From Paenibacillus catalpae (GTDB lineage Bacteria; Bacillota; Bacilli; Paenibacillales; Paenibacillaceae): a stretch of 64,000 nt of DNA. A model generated the notes under the pieces. The model did no database searches. It worked only from the letters and a program-made list of their open reading frames with translations, and had not been told where the DNA came from. Numbering within the stretch: position 1 is the first letter of the stretch; every line of letters begins with the position of its first letter. The translations under genes and the position numbers were made by a program. The stretch is from positions 641,870-705,869 of the forward strand of contig NZ_FOMT01000003.1 of the NCBI RefSeq assembly GCF_900112695.1, written 5' to 3'. Positions 1 to 8,542 of the stretch are shown here, piece by piece.

Positions 1-437
1 CGCTGACGATCAGCGCCTTTAATATGATTATCCTCCGCAATTTCTTCCAGAACATCCCGGAAGGGCTTGAGGAATCGGCCAAGATGGACGGCTGCAGCGA
101 CTTCGGCATTCTGTTCCGGATTGTACTGCCGCTGTCGATGCCGGCTATTGCAACCATCTCGTTATTTTACGCGGTTACGTATTGGAACACCTATTTGAAC
201 GCGATCCTGTATTTGAACGACAGCAAAATGTGGCCGATACAGGTTCTGCTCCGCCAGATTGTTGTTCTCGCAAGCGGATTCGACTATAGCTCCAGTCTTG
301 ACGGAGCTGTGCCTCCGCCTGACCAGGCAGTCAAGATGGCCGTTATTGTTGTCGCCACGCTCCCGATATTGATCGTTTATCCTTTCCTGCAGAAGCATTT
401 TGCCAAAGGCGCTCTGCTTGGTTCAATAAAGGGGTAA
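1..437 (+). CDS. Carbohydrate ABC transporter permease, LplC/YtcP type (5' end outside window)
   Basis: Only the C-terminal ~145 residues are present; the frame is open from base 3 back through the window edge. The EAA loop that docks onto the ATPase is visible (EESAKMDG at 72-95, followed by LFRIVLPLS), then two hydrophobic segments and the usual LplC-type ending (PFLQKHFAKG...GSIKG). It would be a membrane permease half of an oligosaccharide importer. The gene at 5082-5954 has the same ending and is a paralogue. The rest of this importer must lie upstream of the window. The hairpin at 445-480 ends the transcript. Confidence 0.9.
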   Translation, partial: LTISAFNMIILRNFFQNIPEGLEESAKMDGCSDFGILFRIVLPLSMPAIATISLFYAVTYWNTYLNAILYLNDSKMWPIQVLLRQIVVLASGFDYSSSLDGAVPPPDQAVKMAVIVVATLPILIVYPFLQKHFAKGALLGSIKG

Positions 438-444
438 TTGATCA

Positions 445-480
445 GGCAAAAAACCACCTCGGTTGAGGTGGTTTTTTGCC
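445..480 (+). terminator. Intrinsic terminator after the ABC permease gene
   Basis: Perfect stem GGCAAAAAACCACCTC / GAGGTGGTTTTTTGCC with a 4-base loop and a T run inside the 3' arm. It lies 8 bases after the stop codon and is symmetrical enough to work in both directions. Confidence 0.85.
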
Positions 481-567
481 GCCTGGAGCAGTGTGCAGGT
501 TTGGATGAATATGTTAAAGTTCTAATAGGAAGGTTCGGTTAATTCATTGCATTGGAGTGAGTCGCGA

Positions 568-1014
568 TTGAAAAAGGTTGTATGCCTTTGTCTTATACTT
601 ATCATAGCTCTCACGGGATGCAATCGTTCATTATCCCTGATGACGGAAGTCGAGCTTCCAAATCAGAATGAAGAGATTAGAACTTTTGTTGATCGGGTGA
701 AAGACAAGAACGGGATTTATTTATATTCTGTTGTCGGTAAAGATGAGTACTTTATTGTGAACTACTCTGTTATACAGCAAGGTAAACAGGTGAAATTATT
801 TAACGGTTCTCGTGCGGAGTTCCGTGAAGATGTGTTTACTATTCTCATGGACGAAATTGAAGTGAAGAATACTGAAGGGGATCATTCGAATTCACATTAT
901 CTCGACAACAAGCAATTAGGGTTGCATATTTATAAACTTGATAAGCAACAGACCACCAGCATAAAGGTGATCAAGAATGGAAGAGAAATTCCTATTGATA
1001 GGATTGGCAGCTGA
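568..1014 (+). CDS. Putative lipoprotein, unknown function
   Basis: 148 residues from a TTG start at 568, chosen because GGAGTGA (554-560) lies 7 bases upstream; a TTG at 547 has no ribosome site. The N-terminus is a lipoprotein signal: Lys-Lys, a Leu/Ile-rich core, then the lipobox LTGC, so Cys-18 should be lipidated and the mature ~130 residues sit outside the membrane. The mature part is hydrophilic with no motif I recognise. AT content is higher than in the neighbours. It is 21 bases upstream of the HxlR gene and may share its transcript. Confidence 0.75.
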   Translation: MKKVVCLCLILIIALTGCNRSLSLMTEVELPNQNEEIRTFVDRVKDKNGIYLYSVVGKDEYFIVNYSVIQQGKQVKLFNGSRAEFREDVFTILMDEIEVKNTEGDHSNSHYLDNKQLGLHIYKLDKQQTTSIKVIKNGREIPIDRIGS

Positions 1015-1035
1015 GACAGGTTAGGAGGTTACAGC

Positions 1036-1395
1036 ATGGAAGAAAAGAATGAGGAAATCAGCAAAGAAAATAAGGGCTCCAGTATATGCGAAGTGCTGCA
1101 AATATTGGGGGCCAAATGGGCTTTCCTCGTGCTGGAGGAGCTGATGAACGGGCCGCTCCGGTTTAATCAGCTTCAGCGGAATGTATCGATCGTGAAGACG
1201 CAGTCTTTGACCAATACAGTCCGCCATCTGGAAAGTAATGGCCTTGTTGTCCGTGAGGTGTTCCCGACAGTACCTGTAACGGTGGAGTACTCGCTGACGG
1301 AGAAGGGAAGGGATTTTCAAGCTGCGCTGAGAGAGATGGAGAAATGGGTTCAAAAATGGGGCGACTCGCCCAATCCCAGAATCAGCCGCTCATAA
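1036..1395 (+). CDS. HxlR-family winged-helix transcriptional regulator
   Basis: 119 residues with the HxlR signature: an early Cys (SSICEVLQILGAKWAFLVLEEL), then GPLRFNQLQR, the recognition region LTNTVRHLESNGLV and the wing VEYSLTEKGRDF. The family binds DNA as dimers, often as redox or electrophile sensors through the N-terminal Cys. AGGAGGT (1024-1030) fixes the start. The next gene is an efflux MFS whose promoter carries a dyad suited to this regulator, so it probably controls that pump. A terminator follows at 1411-1444. Confidence 0.88.
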   Translation: MEEKNEEISKENKGSSICEVLQILGAKWAFLVLEELMNGPLRFNQLQRNVSIVKTQSLTNTVRHLESNGLVVREVFPTVPVTVEYSLTEKGRDFQAALREMEKWVQKWGDSPNPRISRS

Positions 1396-1410
1396 ATAGA
1401 AGGTTTGCTT

Positions 1411-1444
1411 AAACCGCAAGAGCATTCTGCTCTTGCGGTTTTTT
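1411..1444 (+). terminator. Intrinsic terminator after the HxlR gene
   Basis: AAACCGCAAGAGCA, a short loop, TGCTCTTGCGGTTTTTT. Strong stem followed by T residues, 15 bases after the stop codon. Confidence 0.85.
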
Positions 1445-1455
1445 CTGTTCATTCA

Positions 1456-1541
1456 CTTACCAAATGGTTAGTTACTCCAAATCAATGGATTATGCCAAAA
1501 TAAATTGCGTTCTTACTAAAAGTAAGCAACCTCGATATAAT
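1456..1541 (+). promoter_or_regulatory. Promoter and candidate HxlR operators upstream of the MFS gene
   Basis: A TATAAT -10 box lies at 1536-1541. A perfect dyad CTTACT-AAA-AGTAAG at 1512-1526 covers the -35 position, where the match to TTGACA is poor. A weaker dyad CTTACC-AAAT-GGTTAG lies at 1456-1471. The pattern fits repression, or activation, by the upstream HxlR protein; that assignment is inference. Confidence 0.5.
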
Positions 1542-1585
1542 CCAATTAACTCAAATAATCGATTGGTAAGGAAGGAAGTGTTGTT

Positions 1586-2755
1586 ATGAATCGTTTGGTT
1601 ATTTATCTCTTGATGATAGCGGTCTTCTTCACTGCAACCTCGGAGCTTGTGATCGCCGGAATTCTGAATGTATTAGCTGAGCAAATGCATATCTCCGTTA
1701 GTCTGGCCGGTCAGTTGATTACCGCTTATTCGCTCGCCTTTGCAATTGGAACACCTATTATTATCGCAACCACAGCCAAGTGGCCGAGGAAAAAGCTGCT
1801 GCTGACCGCGATGGCCGTTTTTATCGGAGGTAATTTTCTCTCGATTGCGGGCACCGGATTTGTATTGTTAATGGCCGCACGGATGCTGCTTGGCGTAAGC
1901 TCAGGGGTGTTCATAGTGGCAGCATTTAGTGCCGCGGCGAAGATGGTGCCGGTTGAAAAAATCGGTAGCGCGATGGGCACGATTATTCTCGGGTTCAGCA
2001 GCGCCATGATTCTGGGTGTTCCGCTTGGAGTTGCATTAACCAATATGTATAACTGGCAAATGATCTTTATGTTTCTTGGAGCAGGAGGCATTGTTATACT
2101 CATTGGTCTGGCGCTTCTGCTTCCCCAAATCGAAGGAGATGCCCCGGTTCCTTTCCGGCAGCAGTTAGCGGTATTAGCTAATCCTGTCATCTTCTTTGCC
2201 CTGCTGCTTGTGTTGTTCAGAGAAGCCGGTAATTCAGTGATGTTCACGTATATCGCCTCATTCCTTGGCGACATTCTCCACAGAAGCACGACTGAGATCG
2301 GGCTTATGATGCTGCTGTTCGGATTGGCCGGAGCGGTTGGTTCCCGGATCGGAGGCTCGGCCGTAGACAAATGGGGCAGCGCCAAATTAATAATGATAGG
2401 AGTGATGATTCATGTCATCGCACTCCTGCTGCTTCCACTCGCTGTCCATTCCTTCCCGGTTGCCATTACCCTGCTGTCTCTTTGGATTATGTCCATGTTC
2501 ACATTAGGCCCGGCTACACAAACCTACTTTATCGAGCGTGCACCGCAATCGTCGAACCTCATCATCAGCTTGAACATATCCGTTACTCAAGTAGGCATCG
2601 CTGCAGGAGCAAGCGTTGGCGGGTTAGTCGTTAATTGGCAGGAGACGGTCCTGTACAATCCTCTAGCAGCCGGTATTGTCCTCATCCTTGCTCTGGCTTC
2701 AGCTGCTGTTTCCATTCGAAAAAGCAGGCAAAACCTCCCCCAAATTAAAGCATAA
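1586..2755 (+). CDS. MFS transporter, 12-TM efflux type (DHA1, AraJ/YdhP-like)
   Basis: 389 residues with about 12 hydrophobic segments. The first begins right after the N-terminus (VIYLLMIAVFFTATSELVIAG), and the TSELVIAGILN region is typical of the DHA1 drug or sugar efflux subgroup. Motif A is degenerate (TAKWPRKKLL). Such proteins export small molecules by proton antiport from the cytoplasmic membrane. The ATG at 1586 follows GGAAGGAAG. The HxlR gene upstream and the dyad in the promoter suggest induction by a toxic or reactive compound; the substrate cannot be read from the sequence. Confidence 0.88.
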   Translation: MNRLVIYLLMIAVFFTATSELVIAGILNVLAEQMHISVSLAGQLITAYSLAFAIGTPIIIATTAKWPRKKLLLTAMAVFIGGNFLSIAGTGFVLLMAARMLLGVSSGVFIVAAFSAAAKMVPVEKIGSAMGTIILGFSSAMILGVPLGVALTNMYNWQMIFMFLGAGGIVILIGLALLLPQIEGDAPVPFRQQLAVLANPVIFFALLLVLFREAGNSVMFTYIASFLGDILHRSTTEIGLMMLLFGLAGAVGSRIGGSAVDKWGSAKLIMIGVMIHVIALLLLPLAVHSFPVAITLLSLWIMSMFTLGPATQTYFIERAPQSSNLIISLNISVTQVGIAAGASVGGLVVNWQETVLYNPLAAGIVLILALASAAVSIRKSRQNLPQIKA

Positions 2756-2770
2756 TAGCTTTTAATAATA

Positions 2771-2801
2771 ATGGCCGTGCAGATTAAAAATGCACGGCCA
2801 T
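2771..2801 (+). terminator. Intrinsic terminator after the MFS gene
   Basis: ATGGCCGTGCA / TGCACGGCCAT with a 9-base loop, followed by a T-rich stretch. It lies just before the palindromic element at 2822. Confidence 0.75.
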
Positions 2802-2821
2802 TTGTTTACTTCCCCAAAAAA

Positions 2822-2975
2822 ACGGTTAAGAGCAAGCGGAGCATTTCGAATGATTCTTGAGAAGCGAAGCGCTCGCCTTTGTCTCCTGATTCCATCCTAT
2901 GACAATTTATTTGGGGGAATCAGGAGACAACAGCGATCGAAAGAACATTCGAATGCGCAGCTGACCGTTAACCGT
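2822..2975. repeat. ~150-bp palindromic element, copy 1
   Basis: Imperfect long inverted repeat. The arms pair in blocks: ACGGTTAA/TTAACCGT, then CGAATGATTCT/AGAACATTCG, then a perfect distal stem GTCTCCTGATTCC / GGAATCAGGAGAC around an AT-rich loop. A second copy at 23861-24011 shares the arms, with stem changes compensated on both sides. It fills the gap between the convergent MFS and araC-type genes. It may be a small palindromic mobile repeat or a structured RNA; I cannot tell which. Confidence 0.75.
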
Positions 2976-2978
2976 CCT

Positions 2979-3842
2979 TCACCCTCGCCCATGCAAAGCC
3001 TTATACTCCGACGGCGTGCATTTTTTATAGGTTTTAAACACCCGGTTGAAGGTGGGCAGGCTTCCAAAGCCGGATCTCATGGCGACTTCCATGATCGACA
3101 GATTAGGATCGGTCAGCAGCTTCTCCGCATGCATAATGCGGTGCTGGATCAGATAGTCGTAATAGGACAACCCCATATATTGCTTGAACATACGGGTGAA
3201 ATGATATTTGCTGAAGCCGGACAGCTCGGCAAGCTCCTCCACACGAATATCCTCCGTGCAGCGCTCGTTCATATAGTTGCATACCTGCAAAAATTTATCG
3301 ACGTATTTATGCTGCTTATGCCCTTTCGTACGTGGAAAACGGCGCTCCTCATGCATGAAATTACGGCCAAGCGTGACAAAGAAGCTAATGAGCTTGGCGT
3401 AAGCCGAAGCTTCCTTCAGCATCGTATGACTGAAATATTCATTCACCAGCTCCAGAAGCATGGGCCTCAGTAGTCCATGCAGCTCTTTGTTTTGCTCTGC
3501 CGTTAACAGGAGGCACGGGCGCAGCAAATGGAAGGTAGAGTCAAAGCCATTCAGAGAGTACAGCAGCGAGCAGTCGAACTGGAGGATCAACCTGGTCCCG
3601 GAATCGGGAGCAAAGATCTCATGAAGCTCCCCTGGCGGCAAAACCAGAATATCGTTCGGATAGAGGACATGCTTAGTCTCGTCAACGATAACGGTATAGA
3701 TATTTTCCAGCGGCATGATGACTTCCACAGCGGTATGCCAATGGATCGGATAGTTCTCGACTTCCTTGTTCAGGAAAATCCTGATTCCTAGATGTTCACC
3801 GTAAGATACCGTTTCTTTGACTCCGTTAAGGATGGGGATCAT
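2979..3842 (-). CDS. AraC-family transcriptional regulator with N-terminal cupin
   Basis: 287 residues. Residues ~1-150 form a cupin-type sensor (HWHTAVEVIMPL, then LVLPPGELHEI). Residues ~190-285 hold the two helix-turn-helix units of the AraC DNA-binding domain (VEELAELSGFSKYHFTRMFKQYMG and MEVAMRSGFGSLPTFNRVFK). It is divergent from the LplB-LplC-binding-protein operon at 4137-7702, so it most likely activates that operon on sugar binding. The ATG at 3842 is preceded by GAGGAAGAG. A small palindrome, TTAGTAACTAA at 3861-3871, lies in its leader. Confidence 0.9.
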   Translation of the reverse strand: MIPILNGVKETVSYGEHLGIRIFLNKEVENYPIHWHTAVEVIMPLENIYTVIVDETKHVLYPNDILVLPPGELHEIFAPDSGTRLILQFDCSLLYSLNGFDSTFHLLRPCLLLTAEQNKELHGLLRPMLLELVNEYFSHTMLKEASAYAKLISFFVTLGRNFMHEERRFPRTKGHKQHKYVDKFLQVCNYMNERCTEDIRVEELAELSGFSKYHFTRMFKQYMGLSYYDYLIQHRIMHAEKLLTDPNLSIMEVAMRSGFGSLPTFNRVFKTYKKCTPSEYKALHGRG

Positions 3843-3990
3843 GCATCACTCTTCCTCTCGTTAGTAACTAATCAGATAATGGCATCCTCTTCTTATAAAA
3901 TCAATAAGTCTATCAAAAAAGGCAATATATGAGAAGTCGAAAGCTATATTTACGAAGAGGGGCCTATCAAATATCGCTATAATAAAGCCA

Positions 3991-4005
3991 ATGAAAGCGA
4001 ATACA
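3991..4005 (+). promoter_or_regulatory. cre site (CcpA catabolite repression) upstream of the sugar ABC operon
   Basis: ATGAAAGCGAATACA matches the Bacillus cre consensus WTGNAANCGNWNNCW at every position. It lies 132 bases before the first permease start, in the 294-bp divergent region shared with the AraC gene. Repression of this importer by preferred sugars is inferred. Confidence 0.65.
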
Positions 4006-4136
4006 TTTGTCGGGAAATGACTTCTATTTTGCATTATTTCATCATGAAGTCCGCTTGACCATGCGACTAAAGTAGTTAAATATAGCTATTTTTAATCGGT
4101 CAGTAGACGAAATGGACTAGAGGAGAGTGGAGATAA

Positions 4137-5066
4137 ATGGAAGGCTCAAGCAAAGTATTTGATGTCTCGCCGCTTTGGAAGCATGTCAGAAAAGAATGGA
4201 AGCTGTATTCCTTCCTTGTTCTTCCCATCATTTATTTTCTTATTTTCAAGTACGCCCCCATGATCGGAAATGTAATCGCTTTCCGGAAGTACAGGGGCGG
4301 TCCTAACTTTCTTGGTGCGGAATGGGTAGGGCTGCAATATTTCAAAATGTTCATGAAGGATCCTACCTTCTGGAGGGCCTTCTGGAACAATATCTTCTTA
4401 AGCGCTTCGTATTTGATTGTCCGCTTCCCGTTAACTTTAATATTTGCTCTTCTGATTAATGAGATCAGGAGGCTTAAGCTGAAGAAATTCGTTCAGACCG
4501 TTTCGTATCTGCCGCATTTTATATCAATGGTTATTTTGGCGGGGATGGTCAAGGAAATGCTTGCCGCATCAGGCCCGATTAACGCATTGCTTGGCAAGTT
4601 TGGCATCGAACCGATCTCGTTTATTTCTTTGCCTGAGTGGTTTCCGTCCATTTATATCTCCTCTGGCATATGGCAGGGCTTAGGCTGGGGAACGATCCTG
4701 TATCTGGCTGCCATGACCGGGATTAACACCGAGCTCTATGAAGCCGCCAGAATAGACGGCGCAAGCCGCTTCCGTCTCGCGTGGCATGTGACCATTCCAG
4801 GCATTCTGCCAACGATTATGACGCTTCTTATCCTGGATATCGGCGGTATTATGGGCTCGAACTTCGAGAAAGTCTTGCTCCTGTACAATCCGCTTACTTA
4901 TGAAACGGCGGACGTTATATCCACCTACGTATACCGGATGGGTATTACCGGAGGGAACTTCAGCTTCGCAACCGCCGTTGGTTTGTTCGAAGGCGTCATT
5001 GGCTTAATTCTAGTGACGATGGCGAACACGATTTCCAAAAAAACGACGAAGTCCAGTCTGTGGTAG
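4137..5066 (+). CDS. Sugar ABC transporter permease, LplB type
   Basis: 309 residues with six hydrophobic segments. The N-terminal pattern (a charged stretch, then LYSFLVLPIIYFLIFKYAPMIGNVIAFR) marks the LplB/YtcP-partner family. The EAA loop YEAARIDGASRFRLAWHVTIPG lies at about residues 200-221. It should pair with the LplC-type permease 15 bases downstream and the binding protein at 6020. No ATPase gene is present, as is usual for this family, which shares an MsmX-type ATPase. Start ATG 4137 follows GAGGAGAGTGGAG. Confidence 0.92.
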   Translation: MEGSSKVFDVSPLWKHVRKEWKLYSFLVLPIIYFLIFKYAPMIGNVIAFRKYRGGPNFLGAEWVGLQYFKMFMKDPTFWRAFWNNIFLSASYLIVRFPLTLIFALLINEIRRLKLKKFVQTVSYLPHFISMVILAGMVKEMLAASGPINALLGKFGIEPISFISLPEWFPSIYISSGIWQGLGWGTILYLAAMTGINTELYEAARIDGASRFRLAWHVTIPGILPTIMTLLILDIGGIMGSNFEKVLLLYNPLTYETADVISTYVYRMGITGGNFSFATAVGLFEGVIGLILVTMANTISKKTTKSSLW

Positions 5067-5081
5067 GAAGGAGTGCTTAAC

Positions 5082-5954
5082 GTGAAGGTATCCGCATCTT
5101 CTCGCATTTTCCAAGGCTTTAATGCCTTGATCATGACGCTGGTCATATTCTTTACCCTATATCCGTTTATTTATCTGATTGCACAGTCCTTCAGCTCGGA
5201 GGCAGCGGTATATGCAGGCAAGGTATCCTTTTATCCGGTAGATTTCACGGCTCTTACTTATAAAGTGATCTTGAGCAAACCCGATTTCTTCCGGTATTAC
5301 GGCAATACCCTGCTGTACGCCGCGGTTGGGACACTGATCTCGGTAACGGCAACAGCAGTGATGGCTTATCCGTTGTCGAAGGAAAAGCTGCGCCTTAACA
5401 AGTTCTTCATTCCGTTTGTCCTCTTCACCATGTATTTCGGCGGCGGACTTATCCCGAACTATATCCTGGTGGCAAAAACACTTGATATGCGTGACACGAT
5501 TTGGGCTCTCGTTATTCCCGGTGCGATCAGCGCCTTTAACGTGATATTAATGAAAACCTTTTTCTCCAGCCTGCCTAACGAGCTCGAGGAATCGGCGAAG
5601 GTTGACGGTCTTGACGTGTATGGTATTTTTCTGCGGATTACGCTTCCGTTATCAAAGCCGATTATCGCTACGATGGTCTTGTTTGTTGTCGTAGGGATAT
5701 GGAACAGCTGGTTCGATGCCTCGCTCTATATTCAATCGAAAGAGAAATGGCCGGTGGCGCTGTATTTGCGGCAGGTCATCGAAACGGCAATCAGCCCTAC
5801 AGAGATTGGAGCGAGCTCTGAACAGACAACGCAGATCGCTGCTACCGTAAAATCTGCTGCCATGGTCTTAACCTCACTGCCTATTATTTGTATCTACCCG
5901 TTTGTGCAGAAGTATTTCGTGCAAGGGATGATGATTGGTTCCGTGAAAGGCTAA
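5082..5954 (+). CDS. Sugar ABC transporter permease, LplC type
   Basis: About 290 residues. I choose the GTG at 5082 because AGGAAGGAG (5065-5073) lies 8 bases upstream; the GTG at 5073 overlaps that site. There are six membrane segments, with the EAA loop EESAKVDGLDVYGIFLRITLPLS. The C-terminus PFVQKYFVQG...GSVKG is the family ending and matches the partial gene at the window start. It is the second membrane half of the importer encoded at 4137-7702. Confidence 0.92.
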   Translation: MKVSASSRIFQGFNALIMTLVIFFTLYPFIYLIAQSFSSEAAVYAGKVSFYPVDFTALTYKVILSKPDFFRYYGNTLLYAAVGTLISVTATAVMAYPLSKEKLRLNKFFIPFVLFTMYFGGGLIPNYILVAKTLDMRDTIWALVIPGAISAFNVILMKTFFSSLPNELEESAKVDGLDVYGIFLRITLPLSKPIIATMVLFVVVGIWNSWFDASLYIQSKEKWPVALYLRQVIETAISPTEIGASSEQTTQIAATVKSAAMVLTSLPIICIYPFVQKYFVQGMMIGSVKG

Positions 5955-6019
5955 CGCGATATAACCGGAACGGCCGTCAGGTGAGTTCTGTTATATAACT
6001 ATTAAAAGGGAGGCACGAC

Positions 6020-7702
6020 ATGAAAAGATTCAGTAGAAGAATGGGAATGATTTTATCCGTCATAATGATCATGTTCGTAGTAGCAGCGTGCAGCGGCAAT
6101 AATGGGAATTCCGGGGGCAATAACAAGCCCGCAGAATCAAATGCGGCATCTAACGATGCAACGCAATCGGAGAAGCCGGCAGAGGATTACGCATTTGGAG
6201 AGGACGTTACTTTCCATTCGAATGAGCCTGTTACTTACTCGATGATGTACAGCGACCACGAAGGCTACCCTTATAAAGAAGACTGGAGATTCTGGAGCGC
6301 AATCAAAGAAAAAACAAACGTGTCATTCGACCTTGCGATTACAGCGAGAACCGAATACGAGAATCAGAAATCGCTGCTCGTAAACAGCGGCGACGCGCCA
6401 TATATCATTCCAAAAACATATGAAGAAGCAGCGTTTGTTGCCGGCGGTCAAATCGTGCCGATCAGCGACTATGTGCAGTACATGCCTAACTTTCAAAAAG
6501 CGGTAAAGAATTGGGGCATGGAAGAGGACCTGAAGGTGAAGCTGCAAGCCGACGGCAAATATTATGTTTTGCCTGGTTTGTGGGAATCGCCGGGCGGCGG
6601 CTACTCCTACATCATCCGCAAAGATATTTTCGAGAAAGCTGGCGTAGATCTGTCCAAGCAAACTTCTTGGACTTATGAAGACTTCTATGAAGCGATGAAA
6701 AAGGTAAAAGAATTCACAGGCAAGAAATATGTTCTGTCCGATACATCCAAAGGCGAATCCACCTTGAATATCGCTGCTGTTGAATACGGCGTAACAGCTG
6801 GCTGGGGCAAAGCGAACGGGATGCGGTTCAACCAGGATACCAAGCAGTTCGAATTCGCTGACAACACGCAAGACTACAAAGATTTCGTAACTTATTTCAA
6901 TAAGCTGATTACAGAAGGCATTATGGATCCGGAATCGTTCACGCAAGAGGATGATGCCGCAAAATCCAAATTCTTCAAAGGCGACTCCTTTGTCGTTAAC
7001 GGCAACTATCAGCTGCTTGCTGACTATCAGACGAAGATGGAAGATCCTAACGCCGAGCTGTATATGATTACGCAGCCAGGTGGTCCTAAAGGTCAGCTGC
7101 AGGTTGAAACCTCCCGTCTTGAGAACGGTGTTATGATCAGTCAGAACGCGCTGAAAGATTTGGGCGAAGAGGAGTTTATCAAGATGCTTCGTTTCGTTGA
7201 CTGGCTCTGGTACTCGGAAGAAGGACAAACTCTTAGCCTGTGGGGCGTAGAAGGCGAGACTTATTCGAAGGATGCCAGCGGCAAGATTACGCTTAATTCG
7301 GATATTTCCTATAACGGCATGAATCCTACAGCAACGAAAAAATTGAACGTGGATTACGGCTTTGGCAGCGGCATGTTTGCTTACGGCGGTTCTTCCAACC
7401 TGAGAATGTCCAAAATGACGGAAGGCGAGAAAGATTTTGTCTCCCGTGTACTGAACGACCGTACGCCTCGCAAGCTGGCACCGCCTATCATGGCTAATCC
7501 AGATGAGAGCGAGCAATTGAATCTGATCTCCAAGCCGCTAATGGATTACGTTAATACAATGACGCTTAAATTCATTACCGGTCAAGAGAAGCTTGAGAAC
7601 TGGGATAAATACGTGGAGCAAGTAAAAGCAAACGGCAGCGACCGTTATACGCAGATGGCAAACGAAATCTTCGAGAAAACAAAGAGCACTCTTGGATACT
7701 AA
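6020..7702 (+). CDS. Extracellular solute-binding lipoprotein of the sugar ABC importer
   Basis: 560 residues. The N-terminus is basic, then hydrophobic, ending in the lipobox VVAAC (Cys at ~residue 24), followed by a Gly/Asn/Ser-rich linker. The size and opening (VTYSMMYSDHEGYPYKEDWRFWSAIKEKTNV) fit the large LipO/YtcQ-type binding proteins that work with LplB/LplC permeases. It would capture an oligosaccharide at the outer face of the membrane. AGGGAGGCAC lies just before the ATG. The ligand is unknown; the AraC regulator and cre site point to a secondary carbon source. Confidence 0.92.
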   Translation: MKRFSRRMGMILSVIMIMFVVAACSGNNGNSGGNNKPAESNAASNDATQSEKPAEDYAFGEDVTFHSNEPVTYSMMYSDHEGYPYKEDWRFWSAIKEKTNVSFDLAITARTEYENQKSLLVNSGDAPYIIPKTYEEAAFVAGGQIVPISDYVQYMPNFQKAVKNWGMEEDLKVKLQADGKYYVLPGLWESPGGGYSYIIRKDIFEKAGVDLSKQTSWTYEDFYEAMKKVKEFTGKKYVLSDTSKGESTLNIAAVEYGVTAGWGKANGMRFNQDTKQFEFADNTQDYKDFVTYFNKLITEGIMDPESFTQEDDAAKSKFFKGDSFVVNGNYQLLADYQTKMEDPNAELYMITQPGGPKGQLQVETSRLENGVMISQNALKDLGEEEFIKMLRFVDWLWYSEEGQTLSLWGVEGETYSKDASGKITLNSDISYNGMNPTATKKLNVDYGFGSGMFAYGGSSNLRMSKMTEGEKDFVSRVLNDRTPRKLAPPIMANPDESEQLNLISKPLMDYVNTMTLKFITGQEKLENWDKYVEQVKANGSDRYTQMANEIFEKTKSTLGY

Positions 7703-7711
7703 GAAATAAAT

Positions 7712-7750
7712 AAAGGGCAGGACGAATCTTAACGGTTCGTCCTGCCCTTT
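7712..7750. terminator. Bidirectional terminator between the sugar ABC operon and pstB
   Basis: AAAGGGCAGGACGAA / TTCGTCCTGCCCTTT, a perfect 15-bp stem around a 9-base loop. It serves both convergent operons. Confidence 0.85.
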
Positions 7751-7767
7751 AGGTTTGCCTCATATCC

Positions 7768-8526
7768 TTAGCCGAAACGGCCGGTAATGTAGTCATTGGT
7801 CCGTTGATTTGTAGGATTAGTGAAGATCGTTTCCGTTTTATCATACTCGACTACATGACCGTTCAGGAAGAAGGCGGTTTTGTCCGACACCCGTGCGGCC
7901 TGATGCATATTATGCGTAACGATAACGATGCTGTAATCCTGCTTCAGTTCCGAGATCAGCTCCTCGATCTTGGAGGTAGAGATAGGATCTAGTGCAGAAG
8001 CCGGTTCGTCCATCAGAATAACATCCGGCTTAACCGCGATCGTGCGGGCGATGCAGAGGCGTTGCTGCTGGCCGCCGGATAATGCCAGGGCGGATTTATG
8101 CAGGCGGTCCTTTGTCTCTTCCCAGATCGCCGCTTTCCGAAGCGACTGCTCTACGATCTCGTCCAGCTGCTTCTTGTTCTTGACCCCGTGATAACGCGGG
8201 CCGAAGGCGATATTCTCGTAAATCGATTTGTGGAACGGGTTGGGACGCTGCCATACCATGCCGATATTTTTGCGGAGCGCAACGACATCCGTATCCGAGC
8301 CGTTAATATTTTGGTCTTTCAGCCAAATATCCCCGGTCACCCGGCATGATGGAATCAAGTCGTTCATCCGGTTCAGGCTTCGTAAAAAGGTCGATTTGCC
8401 GCAGCCGGAAGGACCGATTAGAGCGGTAACTTCCTTCTCGGCAAAATCAAGCGAGACGTCGTGAACGGCATGTTTTTCTCCATAATGAACGTTTAATTGT
8501 TTGGCAGACAATGCGATATCTATCAC
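7768..8526 (-). CDS. pstB: Phosphate ABC transporter ATP-binding protein PstB
   Basis: 252 residues, the usual PstB length. Walker A is GPSGCGKST (~res 38-46), the signature is [16 protein letters not shown], Walker B is [13 protein letters not shown], and the switch His lies in [16 protein letters not shown]. The start is GTG at 8526 with AGGAGGTCCT upstream. It is the last gene of pstSCAB; no phoU follows, and the terminator is reached directly. A block of 41-bp repeats separates it from pstA, which could alter transcript stability. Confidence 0.95.
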   Translation of the reverse strand: MIDIALSAKQLNVHYGEKHAVHDVSLDFAEKEVTALIGPSGCGKSTFLRSLNRMNDLIPSCRVTGDIWLKDQNINGSDTDVVALRKNIGMVWQRPNPFHKSIYENIAFGPRYHGVKNKKQLDEIVEQSLRKAAIWEETKDRLHKSALALSGGQQQRLCIARTIAVKPDVILMDEPASALDPISTSKIEELISELKQDYSIVIVTHNMHQAARVSDKTAFFLNGHVVEYDKTETIFTNPTNQRTNDYITGRFG

Positions 8527-8542
8527 GCTCAGGACCTCCTAA

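Noticed and set aside
6323..7516. Long open frame antisense to the solute-binding protein gene
   Set aside because: It mirrors codon usage of the real gene on the plus strand, has no ribosome site and no recognisable protein motif.
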